DNA of 64,000 bases from assembly GCF_001613205.1 (NCBI RefSeq), contig NZ_BDBX01000004.1, forward strand, positions 1 to 64,000, in the 5' to 3' direction. The translations under genes and the position numbers were made by a program. Position 1 is the stretch's first letter; every line of letters starts with the position of its first letter. Below are positions 50,982-60,844 of the stretch, piece by piece. The stretch is from Nocardia sienata NBRC 100364 (GTDB taxonomy: Bacteria; Actinomycetota; Actinomycetes; Mycobacteriales; Mycobacteriaceae). Under the pieces are notes generated by a model. That model saw only the letters and a list, made by a program, of their open reading frames with translations, was not told where the DNA came from and did not search any database.

Positions 50982-52985
50982 TCAGGGGCCGGCCGCCACG
51001 GGCAGCAGCGGGTCGGCCTGTTTCGGGGCGGCCGGGGTCCACTCCCGGAGTGGCTGTACGACCTTTCCGTAGAAGTCGTCGACCGAGGAGGTCACGCTGG
51101 TGATGAAACTCGCCGCCGTTCCGGAGCGCCGGTTGCCCATCGGAAAACTCTGTTCGAGCGTGAAGGAGACGATCTCACCGGCCCGGCCGGGGAGCAGCAC
51201 TTTGGGGTCGGCGCGCACGGTGTCGAGGTGTTCACAGGTGGTGTGGCCGCGTTCGGAGAACACCGCCTCGACCTGCACCGCCCCCGGTGCTTCCGCGAGC
51301 TGTTTGAGCAGCCACGACAGCCGTCGCGACGACGTCCCCTCGCCGGGTGCCGCGACCGATATGCGAGAACGGATCCTATTCGTCCGGATATCGGCGACGA
51401 CCACGAGATCACCGGCTGTCTCCGGTATCCGCAGCACCGCCTCGAACACACCCTCTGCGGCCAGCCGCTCGGCCACCGCGGCGTTCCGTGCGGCCGGATC
51501 GGCGGTGTGCCGACGCGGCAGCACGTGTTTCACGGCGACACCGAGTTCGGCGGTCAGGCGCAGCGCCAGATGGCGCGATAACGACACCCACCGCTCGGCC
51601 ACCGCCGCCGCCTTCGGGTCACCACCCCGAACGGTGCCCGACGTGACTGCATCGCGCACCGCGACCCAGTGCCTACCCATATCCACGAATTCCGTTGCCC
51701 CGGATCGGGGGTGGTCCAGATAACGCAGGAATTCCCCGAGCAGCCAGGCCTGGAGCGGGTCCTCGACCCCACCGTGTGCCAGCAGGCGACGCGCTTCGTG
51801 GGAGACCTCGGACCAGGACAGATGACGCAGGGCGACCTTGGTGAGTTTACGGCGATCGACCTGCACCGGCAGTTCGCCGGCAGCAGCGGGAATATCGTTG
51901 GACAGGCTGATCACCGCGTCGTACTTTTTCTTGCGCGCCACGTCGAGATAGCTCTCCAGCTGCTCCCGCCGCAGTTTCCCGCTCCCGGTCTTGACCTCCA
52001 GCAGGCCGGTCCACAGGCGACCACCACGAGCTACCCGGAACACGGCGTCCGGGATCACCCTTCCGTCACCGCGGTCGTACTGGACCTCGAAATATCCCTC
52101 GAATGCTCCCGCCGGTGCCCCCACCCGGGCGCACAACGCTCGCGCGAACGGGCGAACTGCCTGCATGGTGGCGACCAGCGCAGACGTGGACCGACGTTCC
52201 TGCTCCTCGCCGGCGCCGACTCCGGCCACCGAGAACAAGCGCGCCGGCTGCCATGCCTCGTTCTCGGCCAGCACGAACTCGATCGGCTTGCTGGTCCGCA
52301 CCGCGCGCTTCACGGTGCGCACACCGCGGGGCTTCGACTGCGACGGCGGAGTATCCGTAGCTGCGGCGGCCACCGCATCTTCCACGAAGGCGTCGGAAAC
52401 TGCCGGCACAACCGACTCCGGCTCCGCCGGTGTGCTCGGCTCCGCCGCGGCGTCGTCATCGACGAACACCCCGAAATCCGCGGCCAGACCGGCCAATCCC
52501 GAATCCCAGCCCTGCCCGACCGCACGGACCTTCCATGCGCCGCCACGGCGGTACACCTCGCCGAAGACGAACGCGGATTCGTTCACCGCGTCGGCGGTCA
52601 CATATTCGGCAAGCAGGTGCCCCGCGGCGTCGACCACCCGGAATGCCAGTTTGCCGAGATCCCCGAAGGTGCCCGTGGCGAGACTGCCGGCAAGCGCAAC
52701 CGTCTGCACCTCGGCGGGCACAGCCGAGAGATCGAGCGCGAGCCGGGCCTGCGCCCCTTCCTCGGTCGCGCTGGCGCCCAGGAAGCGGACCGATCCGTCC
52801 GGGGATTCCGGCTGGTTGTAGAACACGAAGTCCGCATCCGACCGGACCTTTCCGGCCGGGTCGAGCAGCAGTGCGGACGCATCGACTTCCACTTCCGATT
52901 CCGTCCAGCCGAGCACCACATCCACCTGCACCACATCACCTGGCAGTTGCAGGTTCTGTCCCTTGGACAGCAACGGAGACGTCAC
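50982..52985 (-). CDS. TerD domain fused to PD-(D/E)xK-like nuclease
   Basis: A 667-residue protein. Residues 1-175 are a TerD calcium-binding stress domain (SPLLSKGQNLQLPGDVVQVD, FVFYNQPESPDGSVRFLG, ESAFVFGEVYRRGGAWKVRA). An Ala/Glu/Pro-rich linker (175-230) follows. A restriction-endonuclease-like fold covers ~285-370: D313 in VIPDAVFRV, E330-x-K332 in LLEVKTGSGKLRREQLESYL. The rest (~390-667) is mixed and unassigned, with WVAVRDAVTSG and FGVFVDDDA-like acidic spots. TerD-nuclease associations are known in tellurite/stress and proposed anti-phage systems. GTG 52985 is preferred, as TerD proteins start MTxxLxKGQNL. Confidence 0.82.
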   Translation of the reverse strand: MTSPLLSKGQNLQLPGDVVQVDVVLGWTESEVEVDASALLLDPAGKVRSDADFVFYNQPESPDGSVRFLGASATEEGAQARLALDLSAVPAEVQTVALAGSLATGTFGDLGKLAFRVVDAAGHLLAEYVTADAVNESAFVFGEVYRRGGAWKVRAVGQGWDSGLAGLAADFGVFVDDDAAAEPSTPAEPESVVPAVSDAFVEDAVAAAATDTPPSQSKPRGVRTVKRAVRTSKPIEFVLAENEAWQPARLFSVAGVGAGEEQERRSTSALVATMQAVRPFARALCARVGAPAGAFEGYFEVQYDRGDGRVIPDAVFRVARGGRLWTGLLEVKTGSGKLRREQLESYLDVARKKKYDAVISLSNDIPAAAGELPVQVDRRKLTKVALRHLSWSEVSHEARRLLAHGGVEDPLQAWLLGEFLRYLDHPRSGATEFVDMGRHWVAVRDAVTSGTVRGGDPKAAAVAERWVSLSRHLALRLTAELGVAVKHVLPRRHTADPAARNAAVAERLAAEGVFEAVLRIPETAGDLVVVADIRTNRIRSRISVAAPGEGTSSRRLSWLLKQLAEAPGAVQVEAVFSERGHTTCEHLDTVRADPKVLLPGRAGEIVSFTLEQSFPMGNRRSGTAASFITSVTSSVDDFYGKVVQPLREWTPAAPKQADPLLPVAAGP

Positions 52986-53140
52986 GACCCCACCTCGATC
53001 CGATTCAAACGTGTTGTGTGTCACTCACAGATCGAGGCGGGCAGTAGCGCCGTTACGGCAAATCTGTCCGAAAAGTGCGGTTGCACATACATTTCCGCGC
53101 AATACACGTGGAGACAGTCGGACACGGCATGCGCGGGGGA

Positions 53141-54211
53141 TCAGTTCGGGCGCAGGAAGGTGTGCAGGCGTTGGATTTCCGCGTCCAAGGCGGTGGCGAA
53201 GGCCCGGCCCTTCGGGGCGCCGTCCACGTATCCGACCTCGACGGGGCTGCCCGGACCGGCGCAGTTCGCCCAGCCGATCACGCGGTCGCGCCACAGCATG
53301 GGCATCGCGTAATAGCCGCGGACCCGCTGGGCGACCGGGGTGTATGCCTCGAAACGATAATCCCAGCCCCAGATCCGGCCGAAACGTTTGCGGTCCCAGA
53401 CGAGGGGATCGAAGGGCGCCAGGAAGCGGACCCGTGCCTGCGGCGCGCGGTCGGTGGGCTCCAGATCCGACGGCCACAGGTAGCGGACTCCGTCGACGGT
53501 CAGGGCGGACAGCTCGCCGGTGGCCAGGAGTTCGCGGATGGTGGCCGAGCCGGTCGCGCCGCCGATGGGCCGGACGATGCGCGTCACCGTGGCGGCCAGA
53601 GTGGATTCGGTGGCGGGCGCGAGCGTGCGCGCCACCCGCAGCGCCAGGGCCCGCCGGCGCTCGGCGGGGTCCAGGGCGACGTCGGGGAGCTCGGCGATCT
53701 CGTAGCGGCGGATGCCGGAAACGCGGTCGGCCACCCGTAGCAGCCCGTAACGGTGAAGTTCCTCCAGCGCGACGGTGGTGGCCGCCGAGGTGCCACCCCA
53801 TGCGTTGACCACGCCGCGGTGCCCGAAATGCGCTTGCAGCTCACGCGGGTGCACCACGCCGCGTTCCCGGACGAAATCCAGTACCGCCGCCGACTGCCCG
53901 TTGTGCGGGAACTCGCCGTCGGTACCCCGCGGGTGGTGGCGGGGATGTAGGTAGGGGCGCAGCCGGGGGACGGTGTAGCCGTAGGCGTAGAGGAGATCCT
54001 CGTCGATTCCGAGTGCCCGGTAGTCACGGTCGAGATCGCCGGCCCGGTAGCCGCGCACCCGGTGCCGCAGAATCAGGTCCTGCGCCCGGGCGGGCGAACG
54101 GATGGGATCGGCCTGCACGAACTCCAGTTCGGCCAGAGCCTCGGCGAGTGAGCCCGGACTGCGCGGCAGTGACCAGGCGACGGCGTGGGAACGCAACCAT
54201 GCCAGCGACAT
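53141..54211 (-). CDS. AlkZ/YcaQ-type winged-helix DNA glycosylase
   Basis: A 356-residue HTH_42 (YcaQ/AlkZ) protein: LAELEFVQADPIRSPARAQD contains the QxD catalytic motif (Gln-Ala-Asp) of the group, followed by tandem winged helices (VVHPRELQAHFGHRGVVNAW, TVALEELHRYGLLRVADRVS) and VRFLAPFDPLVWDRKRFGRI near the C terminus. Relatives unhook DNA interstrand crosslinks or remove bulky alkylated bases. ATG 54211 gives the standard MSLAWLRSHAVAW start. It lies downstream of the DUF2867 gene on the same strand. Confidence 0.88.
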   Translation of the reverse strand: MSLAWLRSHAVAWSLPRSPGSLAEALAELEFVQADPIRSPARAQDLILRHRVRGYRAGDLDRDYRALGIDEDLLYAYGYTVPRLRPYLHPRHHPRGTDGEFPHNGQSAAVLDFVRERGVVHPRELQAHFGHRGVVNAWGGTSAATTVALEELHRYGLLRVADRVSGIRRYEIAELPDVALDPAERRRALALRVARTLAPATESTLAATVTRIVRPIGGATGSATIRELLATGELSALTVDGVRYLWPSDLEPTDRAPQARVRFLAPFDPLVWDRKRFGRIWGWDYRFEAYTPVAQRVRGYYAMPMLWRDRVIGWANCAGPGSPVEVGYVDGAPKGRAFATALDAEIQRLHTFLRPN

Positions 54212-54296
54212 GGGCCCGAGGGTATCCGTGCCCTCCGACACCGTGCCGGCGCCGCCCGCGCACAGCCACCCGGAAAAGGCGGTGAACAGGCAGGAT

Positions 54297-55820
54297 TCAG
54301 CGCGCCTCCCGGCCCCGAAGACGCGGCAGGCCCGGCGCACCGGTGCGGGCGGACCCGCCGCGACCATCATCGGCCTTCTCGGCCGCGCCGGTGATGTTCC
54401 GGGTCATTCCACCGAATACCAGGGCATGGAAAGGCACGATCGCCTTCCAGTACAGATGCCCGGCCAGCCCGTGCGGCTCGAACACGGCGCGCTGCCGGTA
54501 GATCGCGCCGGCATCCCCGTTGCCGGGACGCACTTCCAGCTCGAGCCAGGCCCGGCCCGGAACCCGCATTTCCGCGCGAAGGCGCAGCAGAGTGGGCCGT
54601 TCGATCCGCTCCACCCGCCACCAGTCCAGCGCCTCCCCCTCATGGAGCCGATGCGGGTCGCGCCGGCCCCGGAGCAGTCCGACCCCGCCGGCGAGGCGGT
54701 CCAGCCAGCCGCGTAGCGACCAGGCCAGCGGAAAGGAATACCAGCCGTGCTCGCCGCCGATCGACTCGATCACCGTCCACAGCGCGGCCGGATCCGCGGT
54801 CGTCGGACGTTCGCGGAGGTCCTGATAAAGGGACCCACCCGACCACACCGGATCGGTGGGCAACGGCTCGGAGGGCTCGGGGCCCGCATCCGACCAACGG
54901 GTCGGCACATCCAGATCCCGGATCCGGGTCAACGCCAGTTCCACGGCGCGCCGGACACCGGTGAGACCTCCGTCGGGGTCGGGGATATGTGCGGCGATCC
55001 CGTGCTCGGCGCATACGACATCGTTGACCAGGGATTCCATCAGGGGAACCGCGATCGCCCGGGGCACCGGCGTCACCAGGTTCACCCACTGTGCCGACAG
55101 CCACGGCGTCAGCACCGGCACCGGCACGATCACCCGCCGCGGCAGCCCGGCGACCTCCGCGTACACCCGCATCATCTGCTCGTAGGTGAGGACGTCCGGC
55201 CCTCCGATATCGAAAGTGCCGGTCACGGCGGCCGGCAATTCCGCCGCTCGGGTGAGGTAGTACAGCACATCCCGTACCGAGATCGGCTGGATCCGCGACC
55301 GTACCCAGCGCGGGGTGACCATCGCGGGCAGGCGTTCGGTGAGGTAGCGCAGCATCTCGAAACTGGCCGAACCCGAACCGATCACCACCGCCGCCCGGAA
55401 CACCAGCGCGGGGACGGCGCCGTCGAGCAGGATCCGGCCGACATCGGCACGCGAGGACAGATGCCGGGACAGGTCCTGTCCGGCGGGCGCTATCCCACCG
55501 AGGTATACGATCCGGCCCAGCCCGGCTGCCGCGGCCTCCCGGGCGACGATCGTCGCCGCCTCGCGGTCCACGGTGTCGAAATCCGAGCGGGTCAGCGAAT
55601 GGACCAGGTAGTACAGGACTTCCTGATCCGCCAACGCCGTGCGCACATCCGTGGCGACTGTGACATCACCCCCTACGATCTCCACCCGGTCACGCCACGG
55701 CGCGTCGGTGAGTTTGCCGGGGGTCCGCGCCAGCACCCGCACGGTATGACCGGCACGCAGGAGTTCCGGTACCAGGCGGCCACCGAGGTAACCGGTGGCC
55801 CCGAACACCACGCAGCGCAT
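54297..55820 (-). CDS. SDR-family protein with C-terminal DUF2867
   Basis: A 507-residue fusion. Residues 1-300 are an atypical/extended SDR with VVFGATGYLGGRLVPELLRA (GATGYLG) and VRVLARTPGKL; the catalytic YxxxK is not evident. Residues ~330-490 match DUF2867: YSFPLAWSLRGWLDRLAGGV, GEALDWWRVERIERPTLLRL and PHGLAGHLYWKAIVPFHALV. The combination is common in actinomycetes and cyanobacteria, with unknown function. ATG 55820. The 286 bp upstream hold no gene. Confidence 0.85.
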   Translation of the reverse strand: MRCVVFGATGYLGGRLVPELLRAGHTVRVLARTPGKLTDAPWRDRVEIVGGDVTVATDVRTALADQEVLYYLVHSLTRSDFDTVDREAATIVAREAAAAGLGRIVYLGGIAPAGQDLSRHLSSRADVGRILLDGAVPALVFRAAVVIGSGSASFEMLRYLTERLPAMVTPRWVRSRIQPISVRDVLYYLTRAAELPAAVTGTFDIGGPDVLTYEQMMRVYAEVAGLPRRVIVPVPVLTPWLSAQWVNLVTPVPRAIAVPLMESLVNDVVCAEHGIAAHIPDPDGGLTGVRRAVELALTRIRDLDVPTRWSDAGPEPSEPLPTDPVWSGGSLYQDLRERPTTADPAALWTVIESIGGEHGWYSFPLAWSLRGWLDRLAGGVGLLRGRRDPHRLHEGEALDWWRVERIERPTLLRLRAEMRVPGRAWLELEVRPGNGDAGAIYRQRAVFEPHGLAGHLYWKAIVPFHALVFGGMTRNITGAAEKADDGRGGSARTGAPGLPRLRGREAR

Positions 55821-56106
55821 GGGGCTCCTCCGTCGATGTTGCCCGTGACCGCGGCCCGGTGAGAACCGCTACTGGACGCTCACCGCGACCGCCGGCTCGC
55901 GGCCCGCGCCGTGCCCTGCCGAGTACGGGAGTCCTGCCCACCACACCCTTGCAGGCTAGCCCGGGGCAGCTCAGCGGACACTGCCGACACCGCAGCACCC
56001 GGACACCGACTCGTACTCGATACCTGCCGCCGCGACGACGCTCCGAGCGGCGGATATGCCGGGCCGACAGCGTTTGACCGGGCCTGCGCCGGGTAGGCGC
56101 CACCCT

Positions 56107-59100
56107 ATGGGCCCCTCTGCACGAAGCATGCTGTCTCCCCGCTTGCTGACCGCTCCGGTCTCCACTGTGGCAGCGGTGGTGCGTACCGGAACCGGCCGTG
56201 CCGTCGACACCGGCGTCCGGGCGGTCGAGGCACCATGGCGGGCGGCGGAGAAAGTCGTCACGACCGTCGCCTCCGGCCTGTCGACGCTCGAATCAGACGA
56301 GACGGCGAGTCTGCGCGACGATCTGGCGGCACTGATCGACCCGCGTGACCGCCGTGCCCAGCGCCGGATCGAGGTGAGCGAGGATCACGCGACCATCGAG
56401 GTGCGCGGCCTGGACAACGGCCAGGGATCGGCGGTTACCCGCTCGCTCGAACAGCACCTCGGCCGGCTGCGTGGAGTGGAATGGTGGCGGGTCAACGCGG
56501 TCACCGGCAGGATCGTGACCGCGCTGTCCAGCGGCGCCGATCTGGAGAAGCTGCTGGCGGCGGTGGAAGAGGTCGAAGAAGAGTCCGATGTCGCCGATAC
56601 CGGCTGGAGCCGCGCCGCCGAGTTCCCGGCCGACCGGGAACCGGTCCTGGCCGCGGCCATCGAAGTGGCCGGTGATGTGTGCGCCATCGCGGTGTCGGCC
56701 GCGGGCGCGGTGCCGCCGCTACGCGGCCTGATGCGTAGCGTGCGCGCGGTGGCGGCGTTCACCGACGCCCAACCCCGGCTGCGCGCGCATCTGGAGCAGC
56801 GGCTGGGTAGCGCCCGCACCGATATGGTCCTCGCCATCGCCAACGCCGCGGGGGCCGCACTGGGTGAGGGCGCGGCCGGCGGAGTCACCAACCTGCTGGC
56901 CGATACCGTCCAGCGCGGATTCATCCTCACCGAAGCACTGGCCCGGCGCGGACAGTGGCAGGAATGGGAGACCGATATCGTCGACGCCGAACATTTCGGG
57001 GTTGCCGAGCCGCTACCGCCCTATACCCGGCCCGCCGATATGCCGCGGGGACCGGTGGAACGGGTCGCCGACGAGACGGCGGCCGCCTCGCTGGCAGGTG
57101 CCGCCACCCTGGCAGGTCTGGGACGTATCGGTGATGTTCCGGACGCCTTGATGCTGGGCGCACCGAAAACGGCGCGCGCCGGACGTGAAGTGTTCGCCGC
57201 GACAGTGTCCACCGCGCTCGCCGGCGCCGGTGTGCTCACTCTGCATCCGGCGGTGTGGCGGCGGCTCGACAGACTCACCGCCCTGGTCATCGACGGCGAA
57301 GCGCTGGCCACGTCCGGGCGGGTGGTACTCGAGGTGGAGACGACCGATGAGGGCTGGCCGGCGGCGCGGGTCTGGAGCACCGCGCAACGGCTATTGTGGA
57401 CCGCCACCGACGAGGTGGCTCCGGCGGGGAAGAAAGCGGTGCGGCTGGTACGCCCCGAGTCGGGAGCTCCCGACCGCGGCACCACCACCCGCCCGGTATG
57501 GCGCGAACTGCGCGAGGGTGAGCGAATACTCGGCCGTGTGCTGATCGGGCGGGAGCTCGACCCCCGGGCGCACGATGTGCTCGGCACAGCGCGGCGCGCC
57601 GGGCTGCGGGTGGTGCTCGCCGGCCACCGCGACGCCGGCGAACTCCGCAGTCTCGCCGACGAATTCGTGAACGCCCAGGGCTCGATCAGCTCCCATGTGC
57701 ACCGTCTCCAGAAGCAGGGGCATGTGGTCGCGGTGCTGGCCACCCGCGCGCACAAGGCACTGGACCACGCCGATGTCGCGGTCGGCATCGTCGGCTGTGA
57801 AGGCGGCGCCATCCATGTGCCCTGGTCGGCCGATCTGCTGTGCCGGGACCTGGGGCAGGTGCAGCGCACGCTCGCCGTGGTGGGGCCCGCCCGGCAGGTC
57901 AGCGAACGCGGCCGCACTCTGGCACTGTCGGCGTGCAGCCTGACCGGGTTGCTGCTCGCGGCCTCGCCCGCCTCCCGCTCCAGGACCGCGCCCATGATCG
58001 CCGCGAATTTCGCCGGCCTGCTCAACGGCGCGGTGGCCGGTGCGCGGGCGGTCCGAGGGCGACCGTCCGTCGAGCACGCACCCCAGCTGCCCTGGCACGC
58101 ATTGGAACCGGACGAGGTGCTGGCCCGGCTACCCGAGCCGGTACCGGCGGCCGAACGCAGCACCGACGAACCCGCGGACCGCGGCGCAGTCGCGGCCCGG
58201 ATCTCGTCGCTGACAGATTTTCTCGGTCATATGCGCCGGGAGCTGGCCGATCCGCTGACTCCGATACTCGGTGTCGGCGCCGCGGCGACGGCGATCCTCG
58301 GCTCTCCCTCGGACGCGGTACTGCTGTCCTCGGTGCTCACCGTCAACGCGATGATCTCCGCGCGCCAGCGCCAGGCCGCCGAGAACGAGTTGTTCGACCT
58401 CATCGAGGGCGAACGATTGGCCGGTCGGGTGATCGCTCGCGCCGATATCGACGCCGAGGATCCCGCCACCGAGGAGGTCCCGGCCGACTGCCTACAGGTC
58501 GGCGATGTGTTCGCGATCCGGGCCGGTGAGGTGGTCCCCGCCGACGCCCGCCTGCTCAGCGCCGAGGACCTGGAAATGGACGAGTCCGGGCTCACCGGGG
58601 AGTCGGTGACGGTACCCAAACAGGTCGAGGCGACGCCGGGTGCGGCGCTCGGCGATCGCGCCTGCCTTGTATTCGAGGGCACCACGGTGGTGAGCGGGTC
58701 CGCGGTGGCCGTGGTCGTCGCGGTCGGCGCCGATACCCAGGCCGGGCGCGCCACCGCGGGCGCGGTGCCGCCGGAGAAAGGCGGCGTCCAGGCGCAACTG
58801 CGTGCCCTGACCGATCGCGCGCTGCCGCTCACCCTCTCCGGCGGCGCGATCGTGACCGCGCTCGGCGGTCTCCGCGGCCGCACGCTGCGAGCGGCGATCG
58901 CCGACGGGGTCGGTGTCGCGGTCGCAGCGGTACCCGAAGGGTTGCCCCTGGTCGCCACCGTGGCGCAGCTCGCCGCGGCACGGCGGCTGTCCCGCTACGG
59001 CGTTCTGGTCCGCGCCAACCGAGCGGTCGAGGCCCTGGGCCGGGTGGACACTCTGTGCTTCGACAAAACCGGCACCCTCACCGAGGGCCGGTTGCGGCTG

Positions 59101-60756
59101 ACCGCGCTCGCCGATCTGGACGAGCAGTGGGAGCCCGGCAGCGACAGCGATGCCGCCCGGCGGCTGCTGCGGGCCGCTGCCCGGGCCTGCCCCGACCCGG
59201 ACAACGGGCCGGTCCTGCACGCCACGGACCGGGCCGTGCTGGACGCTGCCGCCGAGATCCTGGGCGAGGACGCGCACCGATGGGACCCGATCGAGGAGAT
59301 ACCGTTCGAATCCAACCGCGGGTACGCGGCGGCATTCGGCCGGACATCGCACAAACTTCGCCTGGTGGTCAAGGGTGCGCCCGAGGTCGTACTGCCCCGG
59401 TGCACCCGGGTCCGCGGCGGCGCGTCCGGTAAAACGGACCAGGGGTTCACCGACGGCCGGCGTGAACGGGCCGAGGCCGCCGTGCACGATCTCGCAGAAC
59501 AGGGTCTTCGGGTGCTGGTGGTCGCCCGGCGCGACCTGTCCGATCCGCCCGACGATGTCGAGGACGTGGTCGAGGGGCTGACCCTGATGGGATTCCTCGG
59601 TATCGCCGATACGCCCCGACCGCAGACTCCGTATCTGGTGCGCGCGCTCGAGGACAACGGTGTCGGGGTCCGGATGATCACCGGCGACCACCCGGTCACG
59701 GCGGCGGCCGTCGCGCGCCGGCTGGGCATCACCGTCGACACCGTCACCACAGGGGCCGACCTCGACGAACTCGACGACACCGCGCAGACCGAACTCATCG
59801 AACGCAGCACCGTGTTCGCCCGTGTCGATCCCGAGCAGAAGGTACGTATCGTGTCCGCGCTGCGCCGGACCGGACATGTCGTGGGTATGACCGGCGACGG
59901 CAGCAACGACGCCGCGGCCATCCGCACCGCCGATATCGGGATCGGGATCGCCGCACACGGTTCGGCCGCCGCACGCAACGCCGCGGATCTGGTCCTCACC
60001 GAACCCGACCCGCGGGCCCTGCTGCACGCGCTGGTCGAGGGCCGGAGTATGTGGCAGCGGGTGGCCGACGCGGTGGCCGTCCTCGTGGGCGGTAACGCGG
60101 GAGAGGTCGCGTTCACGCTGTTCGGTACCGCTGTCGGCGGCCGAGCCCCGCTGGGGACCCGCCAGTTCCTGCTGGTGAACCTGCTCACCGATATGTTCCC
60201 CGCGCTCGCCCTCGCACTGGCCGGCGACCAGGAAACCCCAGAGCCCGACAACGACCCACACTGGGTCGAGCAGCGCGCGGATCAGCTCGCCGCGATACCC
60301 CCGGCCAGTCTCGGCGCCGACCTGCTGCGCACCATCGGGGTCCGCGGTATCGCCACGGCCACCGGTGCCTCGGTCGCCTGGATGGCCGGTCGCTACACCG
60401 GTACCCAGCGCCGCGCGGACACCATCGGTCTGGTGGCGTTGATCGGCACCCAGCTCGGTCAGACACTGGTGGCGGGCTACCGCAGCCCGCTGGTCTGGCT
60501 CACCACCGCCGCCAGTGGCGGGGTGCTGGGGGTGATCGTGATGACACCCGGTCTGGGCACGTACTTCGGCTGCACTCCGCTGGGGCCGGTCGGGTGGACG
60601 ATCGCGAACACCTCGGCGCTGGCCGCGACCGCGGGAGCGACGGTACTGCCGCGACTGCTGCCCGGGGTGGAACAGAACGGGCAGGCCGACGCGCTCCCGG
60701 CTCCCCGCGAGCTCGAGAAGTCTCCGACGGGCGCGCGGACACCCCAGTACGCCTGA
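56107..60756 (+). CDS. Large cation-translocating P-type ATPase (CtpI-like)
   Basis: A 1549-residue P-type ATPase, about twice the usual length. The C-terminal ~800 residues hold all the core motifs: actuator TGES (830-833), PEGLPL (starting at 943), phosphorylated D986 in CFDKTGTLTEG, VKGAPEVVLPR, MITGDHPVTAAAVAR and hinge GDGSNDAAA (from 1263). PEGLPL rather than CPC/SPC suggests a P2-like or unassigned ion specificity, not classical Cu/Zn export. The N-terminal ~700 residues contain an HMA-like ferredoxin fold without the CxxC pair and an inactive-looking second ATPase-like region (VNAQGSISSHVHRLQKQGHV). The build resembles mycobacterial CtpI. ATG 56107. Confidence 0.88.
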   Translation: MGPSARSMLSPRLLTAPVSTVAAVVRTGTGRAVDTGVRAVEAPWRAAEKVVTTVASGLSTLESDETASLRDDLAALIDPRDRRAQRRIEVSEDHATIEVRGLDNGQGSAVTRSLEQHLGRLRGVEWWRVNAVTGRIVTALSSGADLEKLLAAVEEVEEESDVADTGWSRAAEFPADREPVLAAAIEVAGDVCAIAVSAAGAVPPLRGLMRSVRAVAAFTDAQPRLRAHLEQRLGSARTDMVLAIANAAGAALGEGAAGGVTNLLADTVQRGFILTEALARRGQWQEWETDIVDAEHFGVAEPLPPYTRPADMPRGPVERVADETAAASLAGAATLAGLGRIGDVPDALMLGAPKTARAGREVFAATVSTALAGAGVLTLHPAVWRRLDRLTALVIDGEALATSGRVVLEVETTDEGWPAARVWSTAQRLLWTATDEVAPAGKKAVRLVRPESGAPDRGTTTRPVWRELREGERILGRVLIGRELDPRAHDVLGTARRAGLRVVLAGHRDAGELRSLADEFVNAQGSISSHVHRLQKQGHVVAVLATRAHKALDHADVAVGIVGCEGGAIHVPWSADLLCRDLGQVQRTLAVVGPARQVSERGRTLALSACSLTGLLLAASPASRSRTAPMIAANFAGLLNGAVAGARAVRGRPSVEHAPQLPWHALEPDEVLARLPEPVPAAERSTDEPADRGAVAARISSLTDFLGHMRRELADPLTPILGVGAAATAILGSPSDAVLLSSVLTVNAMISARQRQAAENELFDLIEGERLAGRVIARADIDAEDPATEEVPADCLQVGDVFAIRAGEVVPADARLLSAEDLEMDESGLTGESVTVPKQVEATPGAALGDRACLVFEGTTVVSGSAVAVVVAVGADTQAGRATAGAVPPEKGGVQAQLRALTDRALPLTLSGGAIVTALGGLRGRTLRAAIADGVGVAVAAVPEGLPLVATVAQLAAARRLSRYGVLVRANRAVEALGRVDTLCFDKTGTLTEGRLRLTALADLDEQWEPGSDSDAARRLLRAAARACPDPDNGPVLHATDRAVLDAAAEILGEDAHRWDPIEEIPFESNRGYAAAFGRTSHKLRLVVKGAPEVVLPRCTRVRGGASGKTDQGFTDGRRERAEAAVHDLAEQGLRVLVVARRDLSDPPDDVEDVVEGLTLMGFLGIADTPRPQTPYLVRALEDNGVGVRMITGDHPVTAAAVARRLGITVDTVTTGADLDELDDTAQTELIERSTVFARVDPEQKVRIVSALRRTGHVVGMTGDGSNDAAAIRTADIGIGIAAHGSAAARNAADLVLTEPDPRALLHALVEGRSMWQRVADAVAVLVGGNAGEVAFTLFGTAVGGRAPLGTRQFLLVNLLTDMFPALALALAGDQETPEPDNDPHWVEQRADQLAAIPPASLGADLLRTIGVRGIATATGASVAWMAGRYTGTQRRADTIGLVALIGTQLGQTLVAGYRSPLVWLTTAASGGVLGVIVMTPGLGTYFGCTPLGPVGWTIANTSALAATAGATVLPRLLPGVEQNGQADALPAPRELEKSPTGARTPQYA

Positions 60757-60844
60757 GGTCTCGTGGCGCCGGACCCGGATGGTTGTTGCCGGCCATCGAC
60801 CGCGCGCCGACGACGGCCGCGCGCCGACCCGGCATACTCGTCAG

